Positions 23,047-35,700 of a stretch of 64,000 nucleotides of DNA are shown here, piece after piece (within the stretch, counting starts at the first letter, position 1; every line of letters begins with the position of its first letter). Source of the stretch: Arbacia lixula (lineage: Eukaryota; Echinodermata; Echinoidea; Arbacioida; Arbaciidae); contig OZ022580.1 in assembly GCA_963669155.1 (NCBI GenBank), forward strand, positions 26,171,394 through 26,235,393, in the 5' to 3' direction. A program made the translations under genes and the position numbers. The notes under the pieces were generated by a model. It saw nothing but the letters and a program-made list of their open reading frames with translations, did no database searches and was not told where the DNA came from.

Positions 23047-26000
23047 CAGAGAGAGAGAGAGAGAGGGGGGGGGGAGAGGTAGAGACCAGGGAGGTGTTAC
23101 GAAGGAGTAGAAACTCGAGCATAATATATTCAAACATCTGTATGGGTTCTAAAGCGTGCTCATCAATGTCAAAAGCATTCCATAATCATGAAAATGCTTT
23201 GATGTTCCATGTGCCGGGCCGACATTTAGCTGATGTCAACTTGAAAAGAAATTTCTTTAATTTCCCATTTGTCTGTAGACGTTTTGTTTTTGACAAATTT
23301 TTTTGCAAACTTTAAGGAAGTTAACGGCAGATAATGACAAATCCTTTACTCTGCTTTGGTTTCGAAAAGTTTTAAGGAATCATTAAAAATCGGACATATA
23401 AGCTATTTGTATTACTTACAAAATTGACCAATTTCTCCATTTTCCGACAACTTGTGCATTTGGGGGATTCAACCACTCTCAAAATCATATGTTAAGCTGT
23501 GTATTAGCATTAACGGCGTTTGTGTGTGTTTGCGTGAAACAGAGATATTTCACTTGAAAAACTTGTTTATTTGTGTTTGCTGATACCTGTTATGCTCATG
23601 TAAGTATTAATGCCACGACAGAACGGGACAAGCGAAATGAGACTGTACATTTCTTTTGTTCTCTCTGAGAAGCCGTTGCCACACAATCATGTTCATAATT
23701 GTTCAAACACCTAAACAGCACCTGTTGAGAACACATAACTTTTCAGCGGCTTGGCACATGGGTTCAAAGGAAGAAAGTTGCTTCATATCCTTCCATAACA
23801 CGTCCCTGGAGAGACCAACATATAACATGGCGTGACCACTATAATGTTGAATTTGTTAAAATGTTGATATGTATTGTATTTATCTATTTATCTATTTATC
23901 TATTTATCCATCCTTTTATCTATTTATCTATCTATTTATCTATTTATCTATCTATCTATCTTTTTGTACACAATGCTTTACATAGCAGACTCCCATCTTC
24001 AGTACATGATAATATAATTATGAAGTTTTGAATGTTACTCGATCAGATTAGTTTGTATTACTTGTGAAGGCACCTGTGGCGCATCATGGGGGGCGGGTGG
24101 TATTTCTGGTCGGATCCCAATCGGACATATCGTGGAGTGATACTCACCAGCTGCTGTTGCAACGATGCCTCCTATAATGGGTTCTGGGATGGTCGCCAAG
24201 ACAGCGCCCAACTTGAGGAAGATTCCCAGCAAGAGGAGGTATGCGGATAGGACCTGGATGACCAATCGACTGCTCACCTGAAACACAAGATATCAGGAGC
24301 TTGTTTCAAGCCTCAGCTTGGGTCCTTAGGTTGGTTTTGTAAAGGAGGGTGTATTTTTTTCTTCATTTGTGCAGGTGCTTATCGACGTGCTTGTTTACTT
24401 TTGAGAATGTAGAGGCTACTGTTAGTCAATTGATAGTCCGAGTGTAACGCACTTTTATTTCGCGCGTACTCAAAAATATTGATCACGCGTTAGGACTGTG
24501 AGGAGTTAAGAGATCAGCGAAACCAAAAAAGTACTCTCACCTAGAGTGTAACGATCTTTTCTTCTCAAGTGAGTAGAAGGGCAAAACTACGCTTTATCAC
24601 GTGATCAATTCTTGACCAATCATATAGCAACATTCTTACTATGTGGAATATGATAAGAATTATCTAGCCATGATGCCGAATTTATCATTGAATTTTGATG
24701 GCAAATATAAAGCATATTATGGAATTGTTTCGAGGTTTGAGGTTCGAACCTTAGTTAGACCAATGATGCCGATGTTACTGCTGTAAGAGCCCGAGTTCAC
24801 CCCTGTCCCGAACAGTCCGGCAAGGGTGTAGCCAATGCCCTCCAACCCGATCCCTCGATTCACCGCGTGGGCCGGCGGAGCCGGTGCCCCCGATAATCTC
24901 GCGCATGCGTAGTAGTCACCGATGGAGTCCACGATGGATGCGAGGGTTGCCGCTATCATGCCAAGTACCAGACCGGGCGAGGCAGTGGGTAACCCCCATT
25001 GGCCTAGAGGAGGGAACATTAGGACACACCAGATGCTTCCACATTTAATTTCACGGGAAAGACTTTAAAGGGTCACGTTAGTCTCTATAATGATACGTTG
25101 TTATAGACACTACTAACACGATCCTCTGAATATTCCGCGGCGATTTGAAAATAAGATAATCCAGTGAAACTTATTCCGATGCATGAATAACATAGCTTCA
25201 TGAAGAATATTCATCACGAGTTAGTTGATTAGCCCAAAAGTGAATCCATACAAAGTACACGAATATGTGAGATATGAAAGGTGGGAGAAAGGGGGACCGG
25301 GGGTGGGGGGGGGGGGGTGAGATAAAAATGGAGGTAGTGGGATAAAAGAGAAAGTGTGTTTCTTTACACATTCCTTTATTTTTTATTTGTTGCCAAACAA
25401 AGATTAATTATTGTCCTCCCACAGCATAAACATGACAAATAAATTTACACGTAATGAATATCTACTTGATGAACAAGAAACACATTAGATCAACATAAAT
25501 ATTTTTTTTTAAGTATAGACCTTAGATAACTTGGGCATGTCTCCCTTTATCGAGAGATAAAATAAACTTATCTTGTAGCATGTTTATTGGTTCTTGTATT
25601 TAATAGTGATATTTTGATTTCATTTGAAATGACATTCTTACCTACCACCCATCCCCACCTGTTGAAACTACGATATCAAGCACACGATATTCTCAGAGAG
25701 AGAGAGAAAACAAGAGAAGAAACCAGAGAAATGACGTCTGGAATCCGCTACCCGTTATACACTAATAGTACTCATACTACATACAGCACAAAACAGCCAA
25801 CGTGGAGGTCGGTGAAAACAAGGTTGTTTAGGAGAGAGAGAGGAGATGTATTATTGAAATGCATTCGTGAGTACAGTTTCTGTACTCATTTGGTTCTTAA
25901 AGTTACTTTGTACTTTGCATGTGAAAACGCTGATACATGAATGGAGGGAAGGCTTACATTGTTTGCAGTTGCAGAAGCGCGTCAGAACGAAGGCTGCACG

Positions 26001-29000
26001 GGTTAGAACCGAGGTTAGTTTAAATCCCAGCTTAATACATGCACGACATGTATAGGTGGTATTTTCGGCAGTCTCTAGCATCGAAGCATGACGTAGGATT
26101 TACGCTTTCCATTCGTATTGCTACACACACATATCTCAAAGCGATTTGATTCAGATTACTTGCAAATACTGAACAAAGGCGTTCTGGCTTGTTGTTGAGA
26201 ATTCGTCTTCATGGGGCAGTTGACCAATGATGCATGCGCATCAAAGGTTCTTGGTATAAATGCAGTAAAGAAAAGGGGAGTTCATTTGAAACTAGGCTGG
26301 AATGAGAAGCATACCCTAACGATAGTGTGCATGAAATCTCAGTTATAGTCTAACAAACCTTTTCAGGAGAAATGAAATACTATCCTTGAATACGTTTAAA
26401 ACGTATATAGCCACCATAACTTACATTCACGATTCACGACACTGTCAGTGCTCGATGAGCCGAGCACCGCGGGCATTGCTCCCATTGAACGCATGCACCA
26501 AGGTGCGGACATAGAGGATAGCGGTCTCCGGTCTATAGGCTGCAAGACCCTGGGCTTTCAGACGGCCCGTTCAAAACCTCCTCGCAATCTAGCGATCGCA
26601 ACAATTTCGCTTAAAGGGATAGTTCACCCTGAAATTATTTTGGTTTCAATAAAAGGAGACACATGGAAGAAACATATCAGTGAAGGTTTATTATATTACA
26701 ACGATTTATTTTTTGCTCTAAAAGGAGATTTAAAAAAAACGTGGAGACAAATCAATTCATTTTTGGGTAAAAAGAAAACCAGTAGTTTCCCACAAAATAT
26801 GTTTTTAGGTAATTTGAAATTATCATCTAGACAGGCAATTGCTAATGAATTTAATTCATACTTCATCAATGTTGGTAAACGACTCTCTAATTCAATACCT
26901 GTATCAATACATTCATTTCAGGAATACCTCACGGTTAGTAACCCAAACTCATTTTTTGTTAAACCACTTTTACCCAGTGATATAGTTGAAATTTGTTCAT
27001 CTTTGAACGCGTCAAAGTCAAACGGCCCCGATGATATTTCAATCAAAGTAGCCAAACAATGTATACATTATTATGTAGATCCCCTTTGTGATATCTTTAA
27101 CAAATCATTATGTTTTGGAATAGTCCCCGACAAACTGAAAATAGCTCAAATAATTCCTTTGCATAAGAAAAATAACTTAGAAAATATTGAAAATTATCGG
27201 CCTATTGCACTGCTGTCTGTGTTTGCAAAGATGATAGAAAAAATTATGCACAAACAACTTTACAATTTTCTCACTAAATATAAATGTATAATTCCTGAAC
27301 AATTCGGATTTCGAAAAAATCATTCCACAGCTTTAAGTATTTCATATTTCTATGACTACATTTTGCAGGAACTTGATAAAGGTAACTACTGTTGTGGGGT
27401 TTTCATGGACCTATCCAAGGCATTTGACACCATCGATCACCATATTCTTTTACAAAAGCTATTTCATTATGGTGTTCGTGGTGTACCACTTCAGTGGTTT
27501 GAGAATTATTTGTCAAACAGAAAACAGTACGTGGTGGTTGATGGTGTCGAATCAGCTTATATGGATGTTTGCGTGGGCGTACCACAAGGTTCTGTGCTTG
27601 GACCTCTTCTATTCATTTTGTATATTAATGATATTATTAACTCCTGTAAAGTATTGAAGTTTTCATTATTTGCTGATGACACTGTTACTGCTTATTCTTG
27701 TCCTCGCATCCATGATCTTATCACTATTTTGAATGAGGAATTATTCAAGTTAAATGAGTGGTTTAAATGTAACAGATTACTGCTTAATTATGATAAAACA
27801 AAGTATGTCATATTTCATACCAGAAGAAGATACGTTCCAGATGTCATTGATCCTGTTAAAATTGAAAATACTGTCATTGAAAGAAGAAATACCATTGATT
27901 TTCTGGGTGTTATCATTCACGAATCACTTGACTGGAAATATCACATTACTCATGTATGTTCTAAGATTTCAAGAAGTATTGGTGTCTTATATATGTTGAA
28001 GAATTTCTTACCCTTAAAAATATTATTGTACATTTACAATTCTATAGTAGTGCCGCATCTCAGCTATTGTAATATAATATGGGGCAATACATATAATTCA
28101 AAATTGAAAAAACTACACATTCTACAGAAGCGGGCAATACGTTGTATTACTAACAGCAGTTATTATAATCCAAGTTCTCCTCTATTTGTGAAAGTAAGAG
28201 CCCTTCCTGTACTTGATCTAGTAAAAGTAAATACTTTATTGTTCATGTATAAATTTAACAAGGGCATTCTGCCCTCTGCTTTCCTTCCTATGTTCCAATC
28301 AAATTCTTCATTGCACTCATATCCAACTCGTCAGTTAAATAATCTCCGCCAACCGTTCTCTCGTTCCACTTTGGTTTCCCACTCAATCCGCTTTATTGGT
28401 GTGCAAGAATGGAATTCTCTTGATAATGATATAAAATCTAGTTCAACCATCACACGGTTTAAATTTCTTCTCAAACAATCTGTATTTAAAAACATGTCAT
28501 CTATTGTTCAATAGTTCCCTTACAATGTACCTCTTTACCTCGTTGTTCTTCTTTCTTCCCCTGGTCTTTTCTCTCTTCTCCTCTTCCCCTCTCGTTTTGT
28601 CGCATGAATGAGTGTGTGTGTGTGTGCGTGCTGTGTGTGATTATGCAAATTAATTTCTTTTTGATTTCCTTAAATGTTTATTGTTTATCAGTATGCATGT
28701 ATTGTGTTTTGTTAAGGGCCCCGCCCATAAGCAGATTTGCTTTTAAGGGGTCCATACCATTATTTTATGTTTGTAAATACTTTGTATTTTTGTTGTTTCG
28801 TTTTTATAATGGTTAAATAAATGAAATGAAATGAAATGAAAGGTTGGACGAAAATCGGTCAAAGGAGGACAAAGTTATTTGATTTGAAAGTTAGGATTTT
28901 TTGACGTCACGTGCGAGGTGCTCTATCATATGTTTTGTACTATTTTCACATAAATTGCCTCTTTCATGTTCTTTGATAAAGTAATACATTCTATTCATAG

Positions 29001-29705
29001 CGATATGTGTGTGTAAAAACATGTGTCTAATGATACATCAAACGCACAGGTGAAATGGTAAATATCCTGTTGAGGAAATTGACATTTTACAACAAACAAA
29101 TTGTACACAACATACGGTACAGCACCTCGCATGGGATGTCACAAAATCAAAAATTTTAAGTCAAATAACTTTGTTTTCCTTTCACCGATTTTCGCCAAAC
29201 CTTCACTTATATGTTTCTTTCATGTTCTCATTTTATTGAAACCAAAATAATTTCAGGATTAACTGTCCCTTTAAATTCAATTTCTAGTTCTATTATTGGG
29301 AGGAAGTACCTATACAATAGTTAATTCCATTTTCTATGTTTTTTACCGGATTTTATTTTTTTACTCACAAAAGGCCATTATGCGGCTTATATTGTTTACT
29401 CCTAAAATGATGGGACCCAATCAAACAAAGCAATGTGACTCGGTGCTGCTCTCTCCGTGGGCGGGGTGGGGGGGGGGGGGGGGGGAGTGGGGGATGTATC
29501 CCCCACCAATTCGAAGGGGGGACACAATATCCAATTCCCCCCCCCCCCACTATTTTCGGACCTATACCCCCTCAATATCAAATGCCCCCCCCCCCACCAC
29601 TATTTTCGGTCCCCCCCCCCCCCCCCCCCCACTGAGAGCACTTTCAGAGACTTGTCGGGATTTAAAAAATATGAAAAAACACCCCAAAAATCCATCACTA
29701 GCCAC

Positions 29706-29756
<51 letters not shown>

Positions 29757-32700
29757 GTGACTGTATGTCTCGTGGCCTCTTACTGCTCTCGTGGGTTGGA
29801 TTTCACTTTTGATTTCCTTACTGTCTTCCGGCTAATGTTGACAGGTTTTATAAGCTCAGCATGACCTGCGCATGGAGCTATGACCCCCATTTTATGCGCA
29901 TGGACCAATAAGCCTAGAGGGGATATCATGTTGCCCCCACCCCCCCCCCCCCCCCTTAGATTCTGTCTTCGTCAAAAGCAAGAATACAATTTAGAAAGCT
30001 TGTCAACAGTTCTACACAGTTATGATAATAATCTCGGGAGATGGCAATGATAGCAGATTGTTGCAGTTACAGGTAACGGCAATGACTCTGCTTAGGAGTA
30101 TACAGAAAACATACCAAAAGTCCCCAACCTAGGGGAAACTTCCTGCATTTCATTATCTAAATTCGTATATTCTACTTCGTGATTAGTGTTGACTTTCTTT
30201 CCATTGCTTTCCTGGTTCGGTCTTTCATTCTCCTGTTCACGTGTTATAGTACCCTTGTATGCACTCACCTATATCAGAGTTAAACCGTTCTTATTGCACC
30301 CTGACCTCCTGGCCTTGGGACATGGTAGGGTCCATGGTCAAACTTTAAAGGCCTTTTAAGTTCACCCTGAAATTATTTTGGTTTCAATAAAAAGAGACAA
30401 ATGAAAGAAACATATGAGTGAAGGTTTGACGAAAATCGGTCAAAGAAAAAGAAAGTTTTTTGATTTTAAAGTTTTGATTTTGTGACGTCACGTGCGAGGT
30501 GCTCTTCCATATGTTGTGTACAAAATAAGTCGATAAATTGCTTTTTTTCTGTTTTTGACAACGGAATGATTTTTTTTTCGTACAGGTATGTGTGTAAAAG
30601 CGTATTTCTGATAATGTATCAAACGCACAAGTAAAAGGATGCATATCTTTGTGAGAAAATGCACATTTTCGAAAAAAAATTGTACACAACATATGGGAGA
30701 GCACCTCGCATGTGACGTCACAAAATAAAAACTTTAGAATCAAATAACTTTCTTTTCCTTTGACCGATTTTCGTCAAACCTTCACTCATATGTTTCTTTC
30801 ATTTGTCTCTTTTTACTGAAACCAAAATAATTTCAGGGTGAACTTCCCCTTTAAAAAAGAGTCTAGTACTCCAAAGGCTAATCGCTCTTTAATTCTATTC
30901 TATCAATCTACTGCAGCCACATCCGTTAATTGAATATCGCACTTTGGATTGAAAATGGCTGACAGCCTTGGACGCCTAGACGTATGATACCTGGATATGG
31001 CACGCGAAACCAGGGCGCGTCAGAAATCCCAGCCTTGTTCGCGTCGGTGCGGACTTGGTACGCCGGATGGGTCGGATCGTCGGGGAAGACATCGGTGAGG
31101 GTGAGGATGGCGCAGAACAACCAGGATATCATCACCGACAAAAACACCTGTCGGTGGCACGGAGAAGAGATAGCAACGAGTCTACCAAACATTCTACTCT
31201 TCCAAACTTACTTTAATTGTTGTTATTATGCAATTGCACATTTAATTGCACGTTAGCCATAAGAATGAACACTGAAAGTGATACCATTTCAAGAGAGCTG
31301 AAAGCTCGAATCAAGATATCAGTTTACACGAAGCGGTTTGGCGCTTGTATTAGCTTAAAATTCGTTGGATTAGTGACCGCAGTAAAAGCGAATTAAAGGA
31401 TCCATATTCCTTTTTAAATTTAATTTACGTATTTACTCCACCGGCACTGGAATGGGTGACCATGTCGCCAATGCCCCGTACCGGTGATCTGTGATTAAGA
31501 GAGGCCTTGAAGTTCATATTGCTTGCTTCAAAGAGCTTCATTCTTTACTCTAACAGGAAATAATCCCCTGACGATATGATGCTTCATGTATGATTATTTT
31601 TAATCTTTTATATATTATTATGCCCATCTTTATTGTACTGTTAGTACCACTGTATCTTTTAAAAATCACTATTTAATTATAATTATGCTTATTTGGACTT
31701 TACCGACCTAAGCTATGTTTTAAGGAGTCTAATCCCCTTCTTTCATCTATGCCTGTAAAATATTGCCATCATATCCTGTGGAAAAAAAAAGAAGAAAATA
31801 ACTAGTTATTAATCAATTATATAGCTATATGATTTATTCCACTCAATGTTGACGTTTCTTCTTGCAAATTCATATTAATGTATCCCGCATTGACGAAACT
31901 GTTATTCGATTTGCAGAATTTTCCAATCCACCATGCCGTCCCGGATAGGCAGGAAATTTGGCTTGGTTTCAAACAGGAATAGTATTTAACTTCTTAGATG
32001 TCCTTGATCCTTCAATTGACAAACTATGAGGACAGAAATTCGTTATGTGTTTGATTACTGGTGATAAACAGACGTTGTAGCAGAGGGACCGGGGGGCGGG
32101 GTATATATAACAAGATCCGCGAAGGAACGGACGACGTTTGAAGTATATGCGCCCTTGCACTTTTTTCACTGTACCTTACACCAGGGAGGTCTTAGGAATA
32201 AGAAACAACTCAAGCATAATATATTCCAAGATCTGTATGGATACTACACCGCGTTAATGAGTGTCAAAAGCATTCCAAAATCATGACAATGCTTTGATGT
32301 CCCATGTTCAGCACCGACATTTAGCGGATGTCAACTTGAAAAGAAATATCTTTAATTGCCCATTTTGTCTCCCAAAGCCGCGTTCCTTATCATATCATTT
32401 TACAATTTACAAGATATTTAAGGGCACCATCATAAAAGATGCAATACTTAACTTTTTTTTCTTAGGAATGATGCAAATATGGAGATATACTTTTTCACCA
32501 TGTTCATTTTCTGGATTTTCCAGGATTGTGGGATTTAACCATTGTCAAAATTATGTCTTATTTAAAAATCTCTGTATTGTCATCAATAGTGAGCATAACA
32601 TATATCAACAAAAAAAGTCAAGTAAGATATCACAGCTGCACGTTAACGCGCAAAAATACTGCTGATTATGATATACAAGCTAAGATATCATAATTATATA

Positions 32701-35700
32701 GACAATCATTGAATCCCACATTATTACACAAAAATCTGGAGAGTGAAGAAATAAATTGTTTAAGTAATACAAATATCGTTCATGTCCATCTATTCATCAT
32801 TCCTCAATTCTTTAGACATGTCAGAAGAATGCTGAGTACAGGATCTTTGGTGTTGCCATTAACTTCCGAAACAAGGCTACTAGATACAAAATGGAGCAAT
32901 TAAAGGCAAATCTTTCCAACTTGACTTCCGCTGAATGTCGGCGCTGTGTTTGGGTCAGTGACAGCAGCGTCATAATTGTGGGATGCTTTTGAAATCATTA
33001 CCGCAATTTAGCATCCATACATCCTCCCTGATATAACTTAACTATAGGTCGTGCTTCAATTCCTATACTCTTAAACATTTTGCCAGGCATGAGTTGAAAC
33101 GATTTTCTCCTCTACAAACTGCTGTTATTTCCTGAACTTTATATGTGTCACCAGGGAGGTGTTAGTACGGAGAAATACTAAAGCGTGATAATGAGTGTCA
33201 AAAGCATTTCATAATCATGATAATGCTTTGATGTTCCGTGCTCAGCACCAACATAATCGAATGTCAACTTGGAAAGTAGCCTCTTTATTTGCCCATTTTG
33301 TCTCTCGAAGCTGTGTTTCTCATATTTTGCATGAAAGTCATAAAAGTTAGGGGCAACTCCATTAAAGATCATGGACTCGGCTTTCTTCTAAGGGATTAAG
33401 GAATGATGAATAAACGGAGATGTACAGATTTTTTTCTTACTTTTAAAATTGACTAATTTCTTCACTTTCCGGTTCTGGGGATTCAGTCATTGTCGAACTG
33501 AAGCTGTCTAAGCTGTATATTATCACTAATAGTGTTTGCGTGTATTTGAGTTCAGCTGCGAAATCGTATTTGGAAAATTTGTTGATTTTTGTTTGCTGAT
33601 ATATATCATGCTTACACAAGTATTGATGCCATTTGCTGAATTGGACAAGCCACAAGAGATTCTATATATTTGTATATTCTTTCTGAGAAGCCGTTGCCAT
33701 ACAATCTTGTTGGTAAATGTTGAAACACCTGAAAAAGCACATGTTAGGAATACATAATTTTTTGGCGGTGCCGAGCATGGGCTCAAAGAAAAAAGATTGA
33801 TATAAATCCTTTTATAACAATGTCCCTGCTGACACGTATTGAAAGCACATTCAAAGCAAACGTGTCATTACCTTCATAATATTTATACTACGTTATTATT
33901 TTTAAAGAAATCTGCACGTGCGTATTGCCATTTGGCATGGCTTACCGGAAATAGGCGGAACACCGGTACTTTGGTCATGTAACAGCGGTCCGTGCGGTTG
34001 AATCCGAGACACGGAATGGAAAATCGCTCAATGTATTGGGAGAAGAGAATGATTAAGATGATCGTTCTGAAAAAAAAAGAATTCAGAAAAATTACAACAA
34101 TAAATTTCTCATTTCAAATCAGTTTATATCATTTAAACACGGCAATGTGCTTAACGCTTTTCTTCTGCAAATCTATTTCAAATTACACACAAAAAAAAAT
34201 ATTGTAATAAAACGCACACATTTCAATGTAGGAAAAGTGATAAATGGGTTAATAATACTGTAGATCATAGCCAAGAAACTGACTGTTCAATTGAATACCA
34301 CATCGAATTTTGAGGTGAATGAACTGACAATGGAATGGATGAATTGACATGATAATGCAGATTAGGCAAACACTATCGTTCATGCACAAATCTTTGTTTC
34401 AAATCTAGACCGCACTTACATTCAAGGCAAGTTTGTATTAAAGACGATTCTCATGATATGTAAAATTCAATTCCAAGCGTTAACGCCTCTATAAAAAAAG
34501 AAATTGCGCTTTCATCAAAACGAAGACACTAATTCAATTTTGTAGGTCGTGATTCCCCGCTTTGTATTGAAATTGAGCTTATATTGTGCAACCATTCAAC
34601 TGTAAGTTTGATTTCTTCATTTTTCCAACGTATAGGGGATTAGACGATGATATATCACACTGGTATAGAGGGTACCTAGATTCCAGTGATTCAGATCTAT
34701 TTTAAGTACTTGCCATTTATTGACAAATCCTTTTTGTAAGTAATCATTCTTTTTTCTAAATCGATATGCATTACTTTGCTTGCCACTGCCAAGATGTTCA
34801 TGATGTTGGATGGCACGGCTTATCAATCTATTGATTGTTGATTGGTTGTTAATTGATTAGTTGACTCAATGTTTGACTAATTGGGTAAATTGTCGGCTTC
34901 TGACTGAGTGTGTTGGTCTATAAGAAATTACAATTTTCGCTCAGCATCCTATTTTGTCTTGAGGAAAGTACACAATCGTAAAACAGTTTAATCCTCCCAC
35001 ATGAATAAATCGATCAAAAGTTAAAATTGGGGGCCACGCAAAACTATACATATCACAACACTTTACTCTGTGATACTCTGTTATTAAAGGTAGCCCGTCC
35101 CTTTTGCAGACCTAATTCTGAAACTTCCCTGACTTTGTCATCATTTGAGAGAGAGTGTCTATATAACCTTTCCCTGGAATTGACAAATCGCAACATGCGG
35201 TTTTGAGGAAATAATCTTCGATAATTGGTCAAGCTTTCTTTTTTTGTACCACGAAAATAGTCAAATCTCAGTGAAAAATAGTTCGACTTTCATTTATTCT
35301 ACGGGAGTTATAGTACCTCTGATCTTAAAATTTCGCAGTTGGTATCCCAAAGATACGTGATGAATAATGTACAAACTTTCATGAAGTTTGCAGATATTTG
35401 TAAAAAGTGAAGGGTCATCTTTAAGCAACGCCATTGCTTGTACTCACAGTGCCGCAATACCCCAGTGCTTTCCACACTTTTCGGTAGCAATGCTCGTCAG
35501 CGATAGCCCGATAAGTCCCACAGTGGGCGCGATCGTCAGTGGACCGATATATCGCAAGAGGAAGGTGACAACACCGCCAAAACCGATAATCATCTCAAAG
35601 CCGGCAGATACCAGCAGAGCTCCCTGAACCTGTACAAACGACCATGCGTGAGAAACAATGTTCAGCCCAAAATGTGGGGTAAATGAGTTTGGGTAACTAA

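Larger units (their letters stand above)
26608..29274 (+). mobile_element. TTAA-type foldback MITE, copy 2, split by a LINE
   Basis: Left end TTAAAGGGATAGTTCACCC and right end GGATTAACTGTCCCTTTAA. The inner arms hold GTCACGTGCGAGGTGCTCT and the complementary AGCACCTCGCAT. The left arm is interrupted at about 26690 by a 2.15 kb LINE; removing it restores an arm like that at 30360..30450. Confidence 0.82.

Noticed and set aside
26518..26582. tRNA-like A/B box pattern (TAGCGGTCTCCGG ... CCGTTCAAAACC)
   Set aside because: The boxes fit loosely, no cloverleaf with paired acceptor stem can be drawn, and no terminator T-run follows. At most an old tRNA-derived SINE head.
26448..26690. N-terminal part of the 688-codon frame as real protein
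   Set aside because: It crosses unrelated DNA and a MITE arm upstream of the LINE insertion point.
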